From Methylocystis rosea SV97 (lineage in GTDB: Bacteria > Pseudomonadota > Alphaproteobacteria > Rhizobiales > Beijerinckiaceae), in the NCBI RefSeq assembly GCF_000372845.1, contig NZ_KB889963.1, positions 434,001-498,000 on the forward strand: a stretch of DNA of 64,000 nt, in the 5' to 3' direction. Shown piece by piece: positions 63,716 through 64,000 of this stretch. Below the pieces are notes generated by a model. That model made no database searches. It was not told where the DNA came from and was given only the letters and a program-made list of their open reading frames with translations. The translations under genes were made by a program, and so were the position numbers. The first letter of the stretch is position 1; every line of letters starts with the position of its first letter.

Positions 63716-64000
63716 GCTCGACCTAAACACGCAGACGCCAAATCGTAAAGGCGCACCGACGGATGGCCCGGCTTTTGGGCTTTCTCGGTTAATTTGGCTC
63801 CTTGGAGCGCCGCGTCCAGCGCAGCTGAGTTGTGGTCACGTCGACGGCAACCATTAGCTCCGCGCCCGTTTCTTTGGAACAGCAGAGCTCGGGCTCTTGC
63901 GCGCGGCGGCGTTTCAAAGTGCGCGCCTGACTTTCGCTCGCCCGCAAAGAAGCCGATCTTCGTCACGCCTGCGCCCTCGCCTTTTTTTGCTTCATCGCTA
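63716..64000. other. Right-end intergenic region; possible gene end at the edge
   Basis: 285 bp with no recognisable gene. On the minus strand the last bases could encode the end of a gene outside the window (AMKQKKARAQA then TGA at 63965-63963), a Lys/Ala-rich tail as in ExoVII small subunits that often precede dxs. Twelve codons are too few to decide. Confidence 0.25.

Noticed and set aside
63664-63966. 100-codon minus-strand frame at the right end
   Set aside because: No recognisable domain, and it overlaps the L,D-transpeptidase signal-peptide region in another frame.

Overview
The window is a high-GC chromosomal segment of an alphaproteobacterium, almost certainly from the Hyphomicrobiales (Rhizobiales). 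The markers are GcrA, Irr with its HHH motif, an IalB-family protein, the divergent irr/fabA-fabB-fabI arrangement, and a two-domain STAS-MlaE permease. A cysteine-rich four-helix copper-storage protein (Csp3-like) and a duplicated-subunit-III cytochrome oxidase would suit a methanotroph such as Methylocystis/Methylosinus. That is inference: no methane or methanol oxidation gene lies in the window.

Layout. 1-2.0 kb: an Mla-type lipid ABC transporter (minus). 2.2-6.2 kb: an N-acetyl-D-Glu racemase/dipeptide epimerase and an efflux outer-membrane factor plus adaptor with no pump. 6.3-11.2 kb: an apparent operon of P3A proton ATPase, PPK2 and an MFS carrier. 11.2-16.0 kb (minus): a heme-copper oxidase cluster II-I-III-III-IV ending in an overlooked 38-residue membrane protein. 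16-20.8 kb: IalB, a YejA-like binding protein and a QmcA/NfeD pair. 20.8-22.7 kb: a small AT-richer island with a serine-recombinase remnant, a PD-(D/E)XK-like gene carrying an in-frame stop, and a RelE/XRE toxin-antitoxin pair with its operator inside its promoter. 22.9-25.9 kb: mutL and an exported msrB-msrA pair.

26-30.9 kb: a bidirectional locus of GSCFA, SGNH and AlgX-like esterase/acetyltransferase-fold proteins with a repeat-bearing methyltransferase, probably surface-glycan modification. It is the best candidate here for an undescribed system. 31-33 kb: a small secreted protein, tRNA-Ser(CGA) and vapBC. 32.8-40.7 kb (minus): prfB with a programmed +1 frameshift, CorA/ZntB, a group II PLP decarboxylase, an FAH-family protein, and the overlapping argD-argF-hslO operon behind a terminator-like leader hairpin. 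41.1 kb: gcrA.

41.6-49.3 kb (minus): the phosphate regulon (UPF0104 protein, phoR, Pho boxes, pstS, pstC, pstA, pstB, phoU, phoB), with pstC interrupted by a one-base frameshift. 49.6-53.7 kb: copper-storage protein, cytochrome c, fabI, fabB, fabA and divergent irr. 53.8-64 kb: an HWE kinase with receiver, an SH3 protein, a D-2-hydroxyacid dehydrogenase, a META-domain protein, tandem Usp, hisS, a palindromic repeat element, a GIY-YIG/DUF123 protein, dxs and an L,D-transpeptidase. I saw no CRISPR array, rRNA, intact insertion sequence or prophage.
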